Counted from the first letter of the stretch, positions 15,966 through 24,013 are shown. The stretch: DNA of 32,778 nt from a bacterium (GCA_030149525.1 JASBRJ010000078.1:1-32778); one strand, 5' to 3'. The notes: generated by a model not told the origin, from the letters alone. Numbers and translations are program-made.

Positions 15966-17797
15966 TAGTGACCGGCTCCTTTGAAGTCGGGGTAGAGTTG
16001 CAAAGATTCATTCCATTTGGAGAGGTAGTCCAGACGGTCTTTTTCCGACAGATCAGTAACGGCGTTTTGAAAGCTGAACGGTCGTCGACCTCTACCGTCG
16101 AAGATGACGCCCACGGTACCGCCGTACAGTTCGCATTGGAACGATGTGCCGGGACCGGCGCCCATATCAAGTCCTCTGGCCGGGTGGATGGTGACTTGAG
16201 TGGGCCCGAGGTCTCGCTCCCTCTGCTTGACGATCATTTCACCACCCCGAACGGTCAATTTCTCCCCATCGATCTGAACTTCCATGGCTGTTTCCCCCGG
16301 TTTCACACGACCCACAGGAGCCACACAATCCCCAAGATAGATGAGGCAATCTCGTTCGAAAACTTGAGTGGCCGCGTCAGGATGAACCTCGGCGAGAACA
16401 CCCAGTTGAGGCATCATAAAGATACTGTCCACGGTGAGTGTGGTGACGCCTTCGGGGAGAAAAGAGTCGATGAGCATCATAGCGGTCTGGTGGCGGCGAG
16501 GGGCGTGGGAAAGAACTCCGCCTGAGCCGATGAGCATGTTCACTTTACGCATATCGATGAGAGTGTCGCTCTCCTCGTCGCCTAGACCGAAGAGGGCCGA
16601 GAGATCCGACTTCTTTTGAACACCTTTGAGGCCGGTGACCAGTGATTTGTGCTGATCGAAGGAGAGGCGAAGAGCTTCTCGCGCCATGGCTTGTTCTAAA
16701 ATCAACTCCTCCAGGAGATAGGGGATGGAGGTGGGGCGGATCATCTTGTTTTTGATCCGATTTCGCAACTCGCGCTCGTCCAGGGAAAAGGGGACCCATC
16801 GCATGACCTGCTCGTGGCCTGCTTCCGCGTAAACGTTGGAAAAGGAGTAGCTCATTCCAAAGTTTGCTGAGACGGTTCGGTTGAAGACTCCGTCGAGGAC
16901 GGAGAAGACGTCGGTGGTGGCTCCACCGATATCCACACCCACGATGTTGATCTCATCTCGTTTGGCAATAGTTTCCATAATGGAACCCACCGCTGCCGGG
17001 GTGGGCATGATCTCCTCGTCGGTCATCTTCATGAGATTGGGATAACCGGGTGCGTGAGCCATGACATGTTCGAGGAACTGCTCTTGAATCTTGAGGCGAC
17101 TGGGCTGAAGATTCTCCTTGTCCATGGCCGGGCGGAGGTTGTCTACAACTTCTAAGGCGGTCTTCTTTGCCAGGGTCTCTCGGATGGGCTCCTGGGCATC
17201 TTTGTTACCGGCGAAAATCACCGGAAGCTCGTAGGCGATTCCCAGGCGGGGCTTGGGGTCGGCTGCGCCCACAACCTGAGCCAGTTCCACTACATGCTTC
17301 ACGGTGCCGCCGTCCACTCCGCCTGCTAGAAGCAACATGTCGGGGCGCAGTTGTCGGATCAGTTCGATCTTCTCGTGGGGCAGGCGTCCGTCGTTCACGG
17401 CCAACACATCCATCACAATTGCTCCGGCACCAAGGGCGGCTTTCTCGGCGCTCTTGGCCGTCATCTCACGAACCACACCGCCCACGACCATCTGCAATCC
17501 ACCGCCTGCCGACGAAGTGGAGAGATAGATGTCGATGCCTTGATTTTTCTCTCGGTCGTAGGGTCGTATCAGTTCGCCATTCTCATCCAGAAGAGGTCTG
17601 CCGATCAATTCGGAGACCTCCCGTACCGCATTCAGGACTCCCTGAGTTACATCTTCGGCGGGAGCCTCCACAGTGGTTGGGGCTTCCCCACGGACGGCCA
17701 GACGGTAGCCGTCCTCACCCCATTCAATGAGGATGCATTTCGTGGTGGTACTGCCACAGTCGGTCGCCAGAATAGAACGAATTTTCGGCTCGCTCAT
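15965..17797 (-). CDS. GlmL/MutL-family ASKHA ATPase, not linked to a glutamate mutase
   Basis: 610 residues, longer than classic GlmL (about 460). ASKHA nucleotide-binding motifs are visible: ILATDCGSTTTKCILIEW (9-26, phosphate-1), IVGVDIGGATTDVFSV (about 283-298, phosphate-2) and MLIGSGGVLSHAPRR (about 425-440, adenosine). The family (PF13941) includes GlmL, the companion protein of adenosylcobalamin-dependent glutamate mutase. No GlmE or GlmS gene is in the window. The extra C-terminal ~150 residues contain VAPVGRVKPGETAMEVQIDG and a beta-rich tail. It overlaps the 86-residue gene by four bases upstream. Likely a cytoplasmic ATPase that activates, assembles or remodels the membrane proteins of this operon; this is inference. 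Confidence 0.85.
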   Translation of the reverse strand: MSEPKIRSILATDCGSTTTKCILIEWGEDGYRLAVRGEAPTTVEAPAEDVTQGVLNAVREVSELIGRPLLDENGELIRPYDREKNQGIDIYLSTSSAGGGLQMVVGGVVREMTAKSAEKAALGAGAIVMDVLAVNDGRLPHEKIELIRQLRPDMLLLAGGVDGGTVKHVVELAQVVGAADPKPRLGIAYELPVIFAGNKDAQEPIRETLAKKTALEVVDNLRPAMDKENLQPSRLKIQEQFLEHVMAHAPGYPNLMKMTDEEIMPTPAAVGSIMETIAKRDEINIVGVDIGGATTDVFSVLDGVFNRTVSANFGMSYSFSNVYAEAGHEQVMRWVPFSLDERELRNRIKNKMIRPTSIPYLLEELILEQAMAREALRLSFDQHKSLVTGLKGVQKKSDLSALFGLGDEESDTLIDMRKVNMLIGSGGVLSHAPRRHQTAMMLIDSFLPEGVTTLTVDSIFMMPQLGVLAEVHPDAATQVFERDCLIYLGDCVAPVGRVKPGETAMEVQIDGEKLTVRGGEMIVKQRERDLGPTQVTIHPARGLDMGAGPGTSFQCELYGGTVGVIFDGRGRRPFSFQNAVTDLSEKDRLDYLSKWNESLQLYPDFKGAGH

Positions 17798-18054
17798 CGG
17801 GGCTCGGCCTCCATCAGTCGCTCCATTTCCAGCAAGAGTTCTTCCAGGTTTTCTCGGCTTTCGAAGATCGAGGTAAGGTCTTTATGCCAGGGGGAAAGTC
17901 CGCTCATGGCTGCCAGGGGAGTGGTGGCATAGAGTGTTTGCTGAGCCACCAGAGAGAACGGTTTGAAGGCTTCGATGAAGAAGACGGCAGGTGTTCCCAG
18001 GCCGCGTTGGACGAGCTCTTTGGCAATTCTTTGATGAGGCGCTACGACGTTCAT
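17794..18054 (-). CDS. Small conserved operon protein (86 residues), unknown
   Basis: The protein starts at ATG 18054 inside the end of the PH-like membrane gene (4-base overlap) and ends within the start of the GlmL-family gene (4-base overlap), so it is surely translated as part of the operon. It has an amphipathic N-terminal part (APHQRIAKELVQRGLG, TPAVFFIEAFKPFSLVAQQ), then a C-terminal helical tail rich in Glu and Leu, ENLEELLLEMERLMEAEPR, that could form a coiled coil. No membrane helix is evident; FFIEAFKPFSLVAQQTLYA may touch the membrane. It may be an adaptor between the ATPase and the membrane partners. Function unknown. Confidence 0.7.
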   Translation of the reverse strand: MNVVAPHQRIAKELVQRGLGTPAVFFIEAFKPFSLVAQQTLYATTPLAAMSGLSPWHKDLTSIFESRENLEELLLEMERLMEAEPR

Positions 18055-18458
18055 GCTGCTCTCCTCGTAAGGCCTTGTTGCAGACAGAATTCCGCCACCT
18101 CATTGCGTTGCTCCGGACGGAGCGGCAAGAAGACTCCTCGTTGCCCTTCGGTGGCTCGCTTTTGATGGTAGGGGGAGAGAAAGATTCCGTTTCGGTCTTT
18201 TTGAAATGTTCTGAATCTGTGCCAGGCATACTGTCGAGTGGGTTTGAGGGGGCCTCGAACCAGGATTCCGCTCTCTTCGAATATGTACTGTGTGGGCAAG
18301 AAGAAGTCTCTCAGGGAGAAAACGGAGGCGGTCCACAAGAAGATAGCCACCATGGGGGGGACCCACTGCCACAAGGCCTGGGCCAGGATTCCGAAAGAGA
18401 AGGCCAGCAGCAAGGCGGTTTTCGGTCGATCTTTGGCGGGATGAAATTCGATCATCAA
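18051..18458 (-). CDS. Two-helix membrane protein with bacterial PH-like cytoplasmic domain
   Basis: 135 residues. Two hydrophobic segments, about residues 14-30 (TALLLAFSFGILAQALW) and 34-52 (PPMVAIFLWTASVFSLRDF), form a hairpin in the membrane. The following 80 residues, with LPTQYIFEESGILVRG and QYAWHRFRTFQKDRNGIFLSP, have the strand pattern and the Y-x-F...GI...R...W..F order typical of bacterial PH-like (bPH2/YdbS) domains. It overlaps the 222-residue gene by four bases upstream and the 86-residue gene by four downstream. Probably a structural or regulatory subunit of the membrane complex. The PH-like reading is moderately sure. Confidence 0.72.
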   Translation of the reverse strand: MMIEFHPAKDRPKTALLLAFSFGILAQALWQWVPPMVAIFLWTASVFSLRDFFLPTQYIFEESGILVRGPLKPTRQYAWHRFRTFQKDRNGIFLSPYHQKRATEGQRGVFLPLRPEQRNEVAEFCLQQGLTRRAA

Positions 18459-19123
18459 CCCACCCCCAGAATGGCCTGAATCATGGGCCAGAACTCGTCT
18501 CGAAAGAAGAGCACCCGGCCGATGAGAAGCGAGATTCGAGCCATCACGGTGTAGCCGAAGGACGCCCCTAGGGCGATCATGAGAACCCAGATTCCGATTC
18601 GAGCACCGGTCCCGAAGACCAGGCCCTTGTGTGGCACTGAGAAGTAGAAGTAGATCATGCCGGTGAGCAATCCGAACACCAGAATCCAGTTGACGATAGT
18701 GGTGGCGATGTCTACGCCGCCCGCCGGGTAGAAAGCCACCAGCGGTTTGAACGAGGCCGACACCTGTTCGATGATCATGGAGTCCATGGTGAACACAATC
18801 TGCAGACCGGCGTACATTCCCACCAAGAAGCAGAGGGGCCAGCGGGCCACCCAGGCGGTCTTGGGCGAGAGTTGGAACAAGAGCATGATCCCTAAGATGA
18901 GGGGAATGAGGGCGAGCAGTTTCCCCGCTCGCAGCGGGTCCACGATCTCGGGCTTAATGGTGCCCCAATAGCCAACGCACATCCAGTAGCCCGCAGACAC
19001 TCCCACATAGATATGCTCCGCCAGTTTGTAGAACGGATTGTCGCCAAGTAGGAACGAGAACACGCACAGAGTCAAGAATCCTGAGATCCAGAGCCCCACA
19101 ATCTCGTTGAGTTGGTATTCCAT
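18455..19123 (-). CDS. Multi-pass membrane protein of the DUF6754/GlmL-type operon
   Basis: 222 residues with about six predicted membrane helices, beginning near residues 8-28 and then 38-55, 66-84, 90-112, 130-160 and 175-200. Distinctive parts are the loop NPFYKLAEHIYVGVSAGYWMCVGYW (two halves) and the AFYPAGGVDIATTIVNWILVFGLL segment. No known transporter or enzyme signature is recognised. The ATG is at 19123, one base after the stop of the 278-residue gene, and the end overlaps the PH-like gene by four bases. It is one of the integral subunits of the block; an ion or small-molecule path is possible but nothing shows it. Confidence 0.75.
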   Translation of the reverse strand: MEYQLNEIVGLWISGFLTLCVFSFLLGDNPFYKLAEHIYVGVSAGYWMCVGYWGTIKPEIVDPLRAGKLLALIPLILGIMLLFQLSPKTAWVARWPLCFLVGMYAGLQIVFTMDSMIIEQVSASFKPLVAFYPAGGVDIATTIVNWILVFGLLTGMIYFYFSVPHKGLVFGTGARIGIWVLMIALGASFGYTVMARISLLIGRVLFFRDEFWPMIQAILGVG

Positions 19124-19124
19124 C

Positions 19125-19961
19125 TTAGCCGCGGCCCTTCTTGTTCAAAAATTGAAGAAGAGTGAGGATGTTGGCCAGAATGATGAGTCCGGCAACCGTA
19201 AAGTGAGCAATGGATTGAGCCTCCATACCTCCGGTTGCGGTGCCCTTAAACCCGGCCAGTTTCTCGTACTCGGCCGCTCCTCGGAGACCCCCGATAATTC
19301 CCACAACCTGACCGGAGTCGAAGTAAGGGAAATATTGGGGCGTTTGCACGGCAGTGGTGCCGACGACAAGCGGCATTCCGTACTCCGAGGCGGTAATTCG
19401 AATGTGTTCCAGAGCCCCTGGGAATCCGGCGGAGTAGGTGGCCACCAGGGCAAACTGCTTCAGCTGGGTCACGTCGCGCAACATGGGTATTTCGCTCAGG
19501 GGTTTCCCGCGAGTATCGGTGGGAAATTGACTTCGAAAGTCGAGGCCCATCTTCAGAGGCACGGCTTCGTTGCCTGCCTTGTAGCCGAGGTTAACGTAGT
19601 CCACGCCTTCCTCTTTGTCTTTGTGCAGCTCTTTAATTCGGCTGATGAGTCGATTGGTCAGCGCTTGCCCCTCGGGATAGAGAGCCATGAAAGCCACTTT
19701 TTGTCCGTGATTCATCACCTGGTCACAGGCGGCAAGCGCCATGGGTTCGAGTTCCACCGCCGTAGACGGGCCATAGTCAATGCTCATCAAGACCAGGGCA
19801 CCCTTGGGAAGGTCTTCATAGGCCTTGAAGCTCGCCTCCACCGAGGGAGTGACCTTGATGGGCAGCCCCATCGGGTTCATGAGAGGCAAAACCACGGAAA
19901 GTAGGACGATCAAATAGATATAGCGGCGATCCAGGTGGATCAGTTTGTCAACCCATTTCAC
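19125..19961 (-). CDS. Double membrane-anchored alpha/beta domain protein of the operon
   Basis: 278 residues. A membrane helix near residues 14-30 (YIYLIVLLSVVLPLMNP) and another near 252-272 (AHFTVAGLIILANILTLL) flank a soluble domain of about 220 residues. With one helix at each end, that domain most likely lies outside the cytoplasm. Its strand-helix alternation, LVLMSIDYGPSTAVELEPMA, KVAFMALYPEGQ, VDYVNLGYKAGNEA, FALVATYSAGFPGAL and PLVVGTTAVQTPQ, suggests a Rossmann-like or periplasmic-binding-like fold. No catalytic motif is recognised. It is followed one base later by the 222-residue gene. Possibly a binding subunit that senses or presents a ligand. Confidence 0.75.
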   Translation of the reverse strand: MKWVDKLIHLDRRYIYLIVLLSVVLPLMNPMGLPIKVTPSVEASFKAYEDLPKGALVLMSIDYGPSTAVELEPMALAACDQVMNHGQKVAFMALYPEGQALTNRLISRIKELHKDKEEGVDYVNLGYKAGNEAVPLKMGLDFRSQFPTDTRGKPLSEIPMLRDVTQLKQFALVATYSAGFPGALEHIRITASEYGMPLVVGTTAVQTPQYFPYFDSGQVVGIIGGLRGAAEYEKLAGFKGTATGGMEAQSIAHFTVAGLIILANILTLLQFLNKKGRG

Positions 19962-19963
19962 GG

Positions 19964-20620
19964 TTAGTCTCCTCCCAGATAGGAGCGTTCCACTCCCAAA
20001 ATAATTTTGAGCGACACCGAGATGAGCCCGATAGCCGAGGCGATCTGGATGGCTCGTTGTCCGGCGTTGTTGAATCCGCCCATGATAAAAGTGTCGATAA
20101 AATAGCTGATGGGGAAGTTGTCACCGAAGACTCCGCCCCAAAGAACCTCGCCCAGAGGGACCCGGAACAGCATGACCAAAAAGGCTGAACTCAGTAGCAG
20201 AGTGGATTCCACCGAACGGGCTTTAAAGGCGCGATAGGAAGCCGACGCGATGAAGAAAGCGGTCAGGCTGAACATGGTGGCCGAGAGTGGATTGAAGATG
20301 TAGTCGAACATCCAGTAGAAAGCCGTATTCTCATCGGTGGGCTGGTGACCCGGATAATTGAAGAAAAGGCCGATGATGAGTGTGGCGGTGAGACTGACGA
20401 GGAGAACCAGATTGAAAACCCAGTCTTTAGCTCGATCGCGAATTTTCTTGCCGTTCACTCCATACAAGCTGATAGCCGCCAGAACGTAGGCGAAGGCAGT
20501 GATGGCCTGAAACCAACCGGCCAATTCTTTGCCGATGAAGTTCAGCGGCACGAAGTAGTACTGGGCGATCAGCAAAAGCCCGGACAGAAAAGTGACGAAA
20601 AGCGGTCCCTGGCGTTTCAC
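19964..20620 (-). CDS. Multi-pass membrane protein of the operon (about six helices)
   Basis: 218 residues with about six hydrophobic helices starting at residues 7-27, 33-53, 67-88, 106-125, 140-155 and 190-208. Notable loops are FFNYPGHQPTDENTAF, FDYIFNPLSATMFSLTAF and MGGFNNAGQRAIQIA. None matches a transporter or respiratory-complex signature I know. The start ATG overlaps the stop of the DUF6754 gene by four bases and the stop lies two bases before the next start, so translation is coupled. Together with the 222-residue gene it probably forms the membrane core of the complex. Confidence 0.75.
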   Translation of the reverse strand: MKRQGPLFVTFLSGLLLIAQYYFVPLNFIGKELAGWFQAITAFAYVLAAISLYGVNGKKIRDRAKDWVFNLVLLVSLTATLIIGLFFNYPGHQPTDENTAFYWMFDYIFNPLSATMFSLTAFFIASASYRAFKARSVESTLLLSSAFLVMLFRVPLGEVLWGGVFGDNFPISYFIDTFIMGGFNNAGQRAIQIASAIGLISVSLKIILGVERSYLGGD

Positions 20621-23058
20621 GAGAATTTCACTCCAATAAATTCGTAGAGGTTGTGCAAGAGAGGCGGGCCGCCGGTTATAGACGCATAGGTGACATCGAG
20701 GGAAACCAGTACCAGAGTGATCATCACAATGGCTTTGCCCACGTCTTGACCTCGTAGAGAGCCCACCTGAAGGGGATCTCCCGAGAGGTAGGCCGAGGCG
20801 GCGAAGAGTTCCTCACCGATCAGGGTGTAGTCACAGGCGGCCACGAAGAAGGGGAGTTGATTGGCCTGGGCGGTGCCGGCAATCTGGATGGCTCCGGTGG
20901 CGTAGCCTGTTTCGGCAAAAATGAGGGATTCGGCGTAGAATTTACCCATATAAAAGTTGGCCGCCGGTTCTTCTCGAACCATCAGCCCGTCCACCCCGGC
21001 GGCATAACCGAACTGGTCGTCGGAAATGTAGCGGACCGACTCTAAAGAGAAGGCTTCAGGGCGACCGGCGATCGTGAACGCGTCACGGACCACTTCCTGG
21101 GCGGCCGAGAAGGTCACGGCGCGAGAGGTGGTGGCCAGAATCGAGGTGTCGTATTCGGCTGTTTTTTTCGCCACATGACTGAGGATAGAGAGGGCGGCCA
21201 GAGTCTGGATGTCGTCCACGTCGGCAAGTCCGGTGACGTAAAGAACCGGCTTGCCCATCTCGGTGGCTCGCCCCACGGCTTCATCCAGGGCTTCTAGTCC
21301 GGCGATGCGGCGAATGAAGAGTTTCTTTTTGCCGGCCAAGTAGATGTAAACGATGAGGGCCAGGCAAATGACCACGACCCCAATAAGATTCAGGGTTCGC
21401 TGGCTGTTGAACAGTTCGTTGAGCATCACTTTCTTTTGCAGTTGACCGTTGAGGCCGAAAAGCAAGAGATTCCGAGTGGTGCGATTGGTCGCCACCAGAC
21501 CGAGACTGTTGTCCCATCGAATCATAGCTGGTCTGGAATCGTCGAGGGGGAGGGACTCGGAGGTCCACTGGACTTCACCGGATACGGGGTCAAGAGCAGA
21601 CAGTCTGTTGTCCTCCGTGGTGAAGAGAACGGGTCCGTCTTTGGCCAAAAGAGGCCATTCGTCATCCGGCAGACGCGCTGCTGCGGGAGCTTCTCCTCGA
21701 GGGAGGTCGAGGGTCCAGGCGGGCCTTCCGGTGGAAGCGTTAACCGCATGAATGACGACCTTGGGATAAGGATATCGGTGGTTGAATTCTCTCGACTCAC
21801 CCGGTCGGTTGGGAGGCTCGGTCTGGGTTGCGTAAATGAGTCGGTCTCGGACAATCTGAACCGGGCCCACCAATCTCGAGCGAGGTTCAATGACCACGTT
21901 TTGCCAGGTGTTCATCTGGTTTAGAAGATAGATGGCGTGACCCTTGACCTTGTAGGTACTGTCTTCGCCCGTTTCCAGGTTCTTCACGACGTTGCCGTGA
22001 CGATCCACCATAACTTCGTTGAGAACCGTCTCCGTCACCAAAAAAGTGAGATGGCTGTCTTGGCTGGCCGCAGTCAGAACAGTTTGAATCTCTTCCTTGC
22101 CCAGATTTCCGCCTGAGGTCTCTCCGCTCAGCCGGAATCCCATATTGAAGATGCCCTGATCCTCGTAGGAGAAGAGAGTGTGAAGGATGCCCTGATCTTC
22201 GAAGAAGGATGCGTCGGCCAACTTCATCTTTTCATTGAAGACCACGGGAGAGCGGAACTGCCTGCGACCGCGACCGGGAGTGAGGAACTCAAACCAGAGC
22301 CCGTGATTGAGCACAAATCCACCGTTCTTCAGGCCCAATGCATCTCGGGGGTTGGTGGTGAGCGGTGCCATGGCCGATTCGTCGACCAACAGAAACTCCT
22401 TCGATTTTTTAGACCACAAGAGAAGTCGATCTGCTGAAGGTGTGGCCTGAACATCTTGAGAGGAGAACGGATAGGGCTGAGGCTCCGGAGACTCCAGGCT
22501 TTGTCCCGTGAAGACAACGTAGGTACCGTTCTTTAGGACAAGACAGAGGCGCTGCGAGTCCAGGGCGTAAGGTCCATATATGATGCCGTCGGTGTCGTAG
22601 CCCTCTACCTCACCGGTGGGTGAGACGAGCTTGATGCTGTCGTTTTGCCGAACCACCAGAGCGTCGCCCCAGGGGACCACATCACGAACCGGTTTCTTCT
22701 CTTTTTCGTCAACCTCAAGTTGGGGCCAAAGCGGTGTGGCGGTGTCGTCTTTGACCACCAGAACGAGGTCGGGGGCGACAGCGACAAAGGCGTTTTCCCA
22801 CTTGTCGGTGGGTTGATAGAGCCTCTCATAGATGCGGTTTTTGTCGCCCAGCCCCTCTGGAAGCTTTTTTAGCTGACCCTTCTGATCCAGAAGTAGCAAC
22901 TTGCTCTCATCCAGGAAGAAGCGACCGGCCGAAGTCTGGGCGCCCTGGTGGAGGGGTTGAGACCAGGCGGGCATCAGTAAAAGCATGAAGGCGAGAACGG
23001 TCTTGGAGAGACTCGCTCGGCTTGGGACTCGAAAGCCTATGGTACCAGCCTTGGTCAT
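20617..23058 (-). CDS. Exported beta-propeller fused to a DUF6754 domain
   Basis: 813 residues. A signal peptide or anchor lies at about 17-37 (SLSKTVLAFMLLLMPAWSQ). Residues about 40-545 are beta-rich with recurring WD/PQQ-like strands, for example VNASTGRPAWTLDLPRG and ALDPVSGEVQWTSESLP, forming an extracytoplasmic propeller. A membrane helix at about 552-572 leads into a domain of about 200 residues, GLEALDEAVGRATEMGKPVLY onward, carrying the DUF6754 pattern: DIQTLAALSILSHVAKK, YDTSILATTS, FGYAAGVDGLMVREEPAANF, ETGYATGAIQIAGTAQANQL and ACDYTLIGEELFAASAYL. A last helix at about 776-797 follows. The domain is probably cytoplasmic, though orientation is inferred. Function unknown. First gene of the coupled set, 51 bases after the SDR gene; AAGGAG occurs about 30 bases upstream, too far to be its ribosome site. 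Confidence 0.85.
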   Translation of the reverse strand: MTKAGTIGFRVPSRASLSKTVLAFMLLLMPAWSQPLHQGAQTSAGRFFLDESKLLLLDQKGQLKKLPEGLGDKNRIYERLYQPTDKWENAFVAVAPDLVLVVKDDTATPLWPQLEVDEKEKKPVRDVVPWGDALVVRQNDSIKLVSPTGEVEGYDTDGIIYGPYALDSQRLCLVLKNGTYVVFTGQSLESPEPQPYPFSSQDVQATPSADRLLLWSKKSKEFLLVDESAMAPLTTNPRDALGLKNGGFVLNHGLWFEFLTPGRGRRQFRSPVVFNEKMKLADASFFEDQGILHTLFSYEDQGIFNMGFRLSGETSGGNLGKEEIQTVLTAASQDSHLTFLVTETVLNEVMVDRHGNVVKNLETGEDSTYKVKGHAIYLLNQMNTWQNVVIEPRSRLVGPVQIVRDRLIYATQTEPPNRPGESREFNHRYPYPKVVIHAVNASTGRPAWTLDLPRGEAPAAARLPDDEWPLLAKDGPVLFTTEDNRLSALDPVSGEVQWTSESLPLDDSRPAMIRWDNSLGLVATNRTTRNLLLFGLNGQLQKKVMLNELFNSQRTLNLIGVVVICLALIVYIYLAGKKKLFIRRIAGLEALDEAVGRATEMGKPVLYVTGLADVDDIQTLAALSILSHVAKKTAEYDTSILATTSRAVTFSAAQEVVRDAFTIAGRPEAFSLESVRYISDDQFGYAAGVDGLMVREEPAANFYMGKFYAESLIFAETGYATGAIQIAGTAQANQLPFFVAACDYTLIGEELFAASAYLSGDPLQVGSLRGQDVGKAIVMITLVLVSLDVTYASITGGPPLLHNLYEFIGVKFS

Positions 23059-23109
23059 AACCGGCTGGTTCGAAATTGAAAAATATTCTCCTTTTCGTTT
23101 AAAATTTTT

Positions 23110-23859
23110 TTAGTATTTGATGCTCTCGCCACCGTCGAGGACCAACATCTGCCCTGTCATGAAGTCGGCTCCGGTTGCCAGCAGGGCTACCAACTCGGCC
23201 ACGTCGGCCGGTTGGCAAAGGCGTTTCAGGGGGATCCCGGCCACCAGGCTGTTCTTGAGTTCTTCCCCCGCCTCAACGACCCAGTCTTCTTCCAGAAGAC
23301 CACAGGCGATTGTGTTGCAGCGGACATGCGGGGCCAATTCGTTGGCCATGGACACGGTCATGGAGTGGAGTGCGGCACAAGAGGCTGCCAAAGGGGTGTG
23401 GGCACCCGTGAAAGCGGAAGTGCTGGTGACGTTGATGATCTTTCCGTATCCCAGGGCGTCCATGAGTCGGGCCGAGGCTCGACAAACATGGAAAGACCCC
23501 AGCACGTTGTGGTCGTAGGCTTCTTTGAACTCTTTGTCGGTGAGTTCCAGAAACTTCGCATCCGACCAGTGATGAATGTTGTTGACCAGAACATCCACAT
23601 GGCCAAAGATGTCGAGGGTGGCCGAAAGGGTCATTTCCACCGCTTCCTCGGAAGAGTAATCGAAGGGGAAAGCCAGAATTTTTCCGGGGTAGTCATGGCT
23701 TTGCAGTTCGAAGATTTCATCTTCGGGGCCGTTGATGATCAATTGAAACTCGCAGCCGGCCAGGGCGTGAGCGATCTCTCTGCCGGCCAGGCCGTTCCAA
23801 TCACTTATAAAGGCAACAGGGAAGTCCACGGGGCTCCCCTTCGTTTCCGATGGTGCCAT
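23110..23859 (-). CDS. SDR-family protein lacking the catalytic Tyr and Lys (probable non-catalytic)
   Basis: 249 residues with the overall Rossmann layout of a classical short-chain dehydrogenase: VDVLVNNIHH (NNAG position, 88-97), Asn118 in DHNVLGSFHVCRA, INVTSTSAF with Ser at 146/148, and the ending MTGQMLVLDGGESIKY. However the TGxxxGxG cofactor loop reads SDWNGLAG (19-26), and the YxxxK pair is replaced by Leu157 and Cys161 in PLAASCAAL. This suggests loss of usual redox activity, with a structural or ligand-binding role kept. It resembles FabI/FabG-like enoyl reductase relatives in outline. It lies 51 bases upstream of the DUF6754 gene on the same strand and may be the first gene of that transcript. 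Confidence 0.82.
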   Translation of the reverse strand: MAPSETKGSPVDFPVAFISDWNGLAGREIAHALAGCEFQLIINGPEDEIFELQSHDYPGKILAFPFDYSSEEAVEMTLSATLDIFGHVDVLVNNIHHWSDAKFLELTDKEFKEAYDHNVLGSFHVCRASARLMDALGYGKIINVTSTSAFTGAHTPLAASCAALHSMTVSMANELAPHVRCNTIACGLLEEDWVVEAGEELKNSLVAGIPLKRLCQPADVAELVALLATGADFMTGQMLVLDGGESIKY

Positions 23860-24013
23860 TCTTTCTTGTTTTGCGGTAATAATTGCCTCCTACGAGTGAA
23901 TTTTGCCAGAAGGTCGAATTCTGAAAAGGAATGACTACCGCCTTGGTTAACTCTCCTCTGGGATCGGTCCCGGTCGAAAGTGCTGCGGACGAGGAACGAG
24001 AAAGGATTACACC

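Noticed and set aside
15965-17797. Naming the ATPase MutL as a mismatch-repair protein
   Set aside because: The name MutL is also used for this ASKHA family; the motifs here are ASKHA, not the GHKL ATPase of mismatch-repair MutL.
17167-17932. Two long plus-strand open frames antisense to the GlmL-family gene
   Set aside because: Arg/Pro/Ser-rich translations with no motif; the minus-strand frame carries intact ASKHA motifs.
19038-19904. A 288-residue plus-strand open frame
   Set aside because: Antisense to two coupled operon genes with clear membrane-protein coding; composition is His/Gly-rich shadow type.
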